13,377 nucleotides of DNA from Candidatus Zhuqueibacterota bacterium 4484_87 (lineage in GTDB: Bacteria > Zhuqueibacterota > Zhuqueibacteria > Thermofontimicrobiales > Thermofontimicrobiaceae), in NCBI GenBank assembly GCA_002085355.1, contig NATN01000029.1:1-13377 (forward strand). Reading direction: 5' to 3'. The notes beneath the pieces were generated by a model, which saw only the letters and a list, made by a program, of their open reading frames with translations, searched no databases and was not told the origin of the DNA. Positions 13,377-13,377 of this stretch are shown here, piece after piece. The stretch's first letter is position 1. Each line of letters starts with the position of its first letter. Made by a program: the position numbers and the translations under genes.

Positions 13377-13377
13377 T

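Noticed and set aside
1..13377. CRISPR array, tRNA/rRNA, insertion sequence or phage genes
   Set aside because: No regularly spaced repeats, cloverleaf-like sequence, transposase motif or terminal inverted repeats were found by reading.

Overview
This is a chromosomal segment of a probably anaerobic or facultative bacterium with moderate-to-low GC and very AT-rich intergenic DNA. The serine hydroxymethyltransferase has the HPAGLIA / PHCH signature I associate with Bacteroidetes-type (FCB) enzymes, and strong AGGAG-type ribosome sites are present. My best guess is an FCB-superphylum lineage (Bacteroidota, Ignavibacteria, Calditrichota or KSB1-like). This is inference from protein flavour only, not a phylogeny.

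Layout. (1) Positions 2-5685, plus strand: the 3' part of glyA, then nrdR, then a compact Rnf ion-pumping ferredoxin:NAD+ oxidoreductase cluster in the order rnfC-rnfD-rnfG-rnfE-rnfA. The expected cofactor residues are visible: eight Fe-S cysteines in RnfC, covalent-FMN threonines in RnfD and RnfG, and paired membrane [2Fe-2S] cysteines in RnfE and RnfA. No rnfB lies at either usual place. The run ends in a strong tandem-hairpin terminator (5722-5782). (2) Positions 5686-6072: a gene-free region that starts with the terminator, continues directly into a good sigma-54 (-24/-12) promoter match, and then gives a roughly 265-nt AT-rich leader. (3) Positions 6073-9365: a signalling cassette made of a soluble four-PAS HisKA_2-type sensor kinase, a canonical stand-alone receiver, a second receiver whose phospho-acceptor Asp is replaced by Glu, and a 69-residue two-helix membrane protein. 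None has a recognisable DNA-binding or enzymatic output domain. (4) Positions 9602-12346: tatC, nadA and a PHP-domain phosphoesterase of the RnmB/YciV type, preceded by a plausible housekeeping promoter. (5) Positions 12357-13376, minus strand: 5'-truncated ychF, convergent with the PHP gene across only 10 bp.

How it fits together: Rnf couples ferredoxin and NAD redox to an ion gradient. NadA supplies NAD precursor and is an oxygen-sensitive Fe-S enzyme. NrdR couples dNTP supply to ATP/dATP levels. The PAS kinase cassette next to Rnf could sense redox or energy state, but no sequence feature ties it to Rnf directly. The most unusual items are the missing rnfB, the paired active and Asp-to-Glu receivers behind a candidate sigma-54 promoter, and the small membrane protein closing that cassette.
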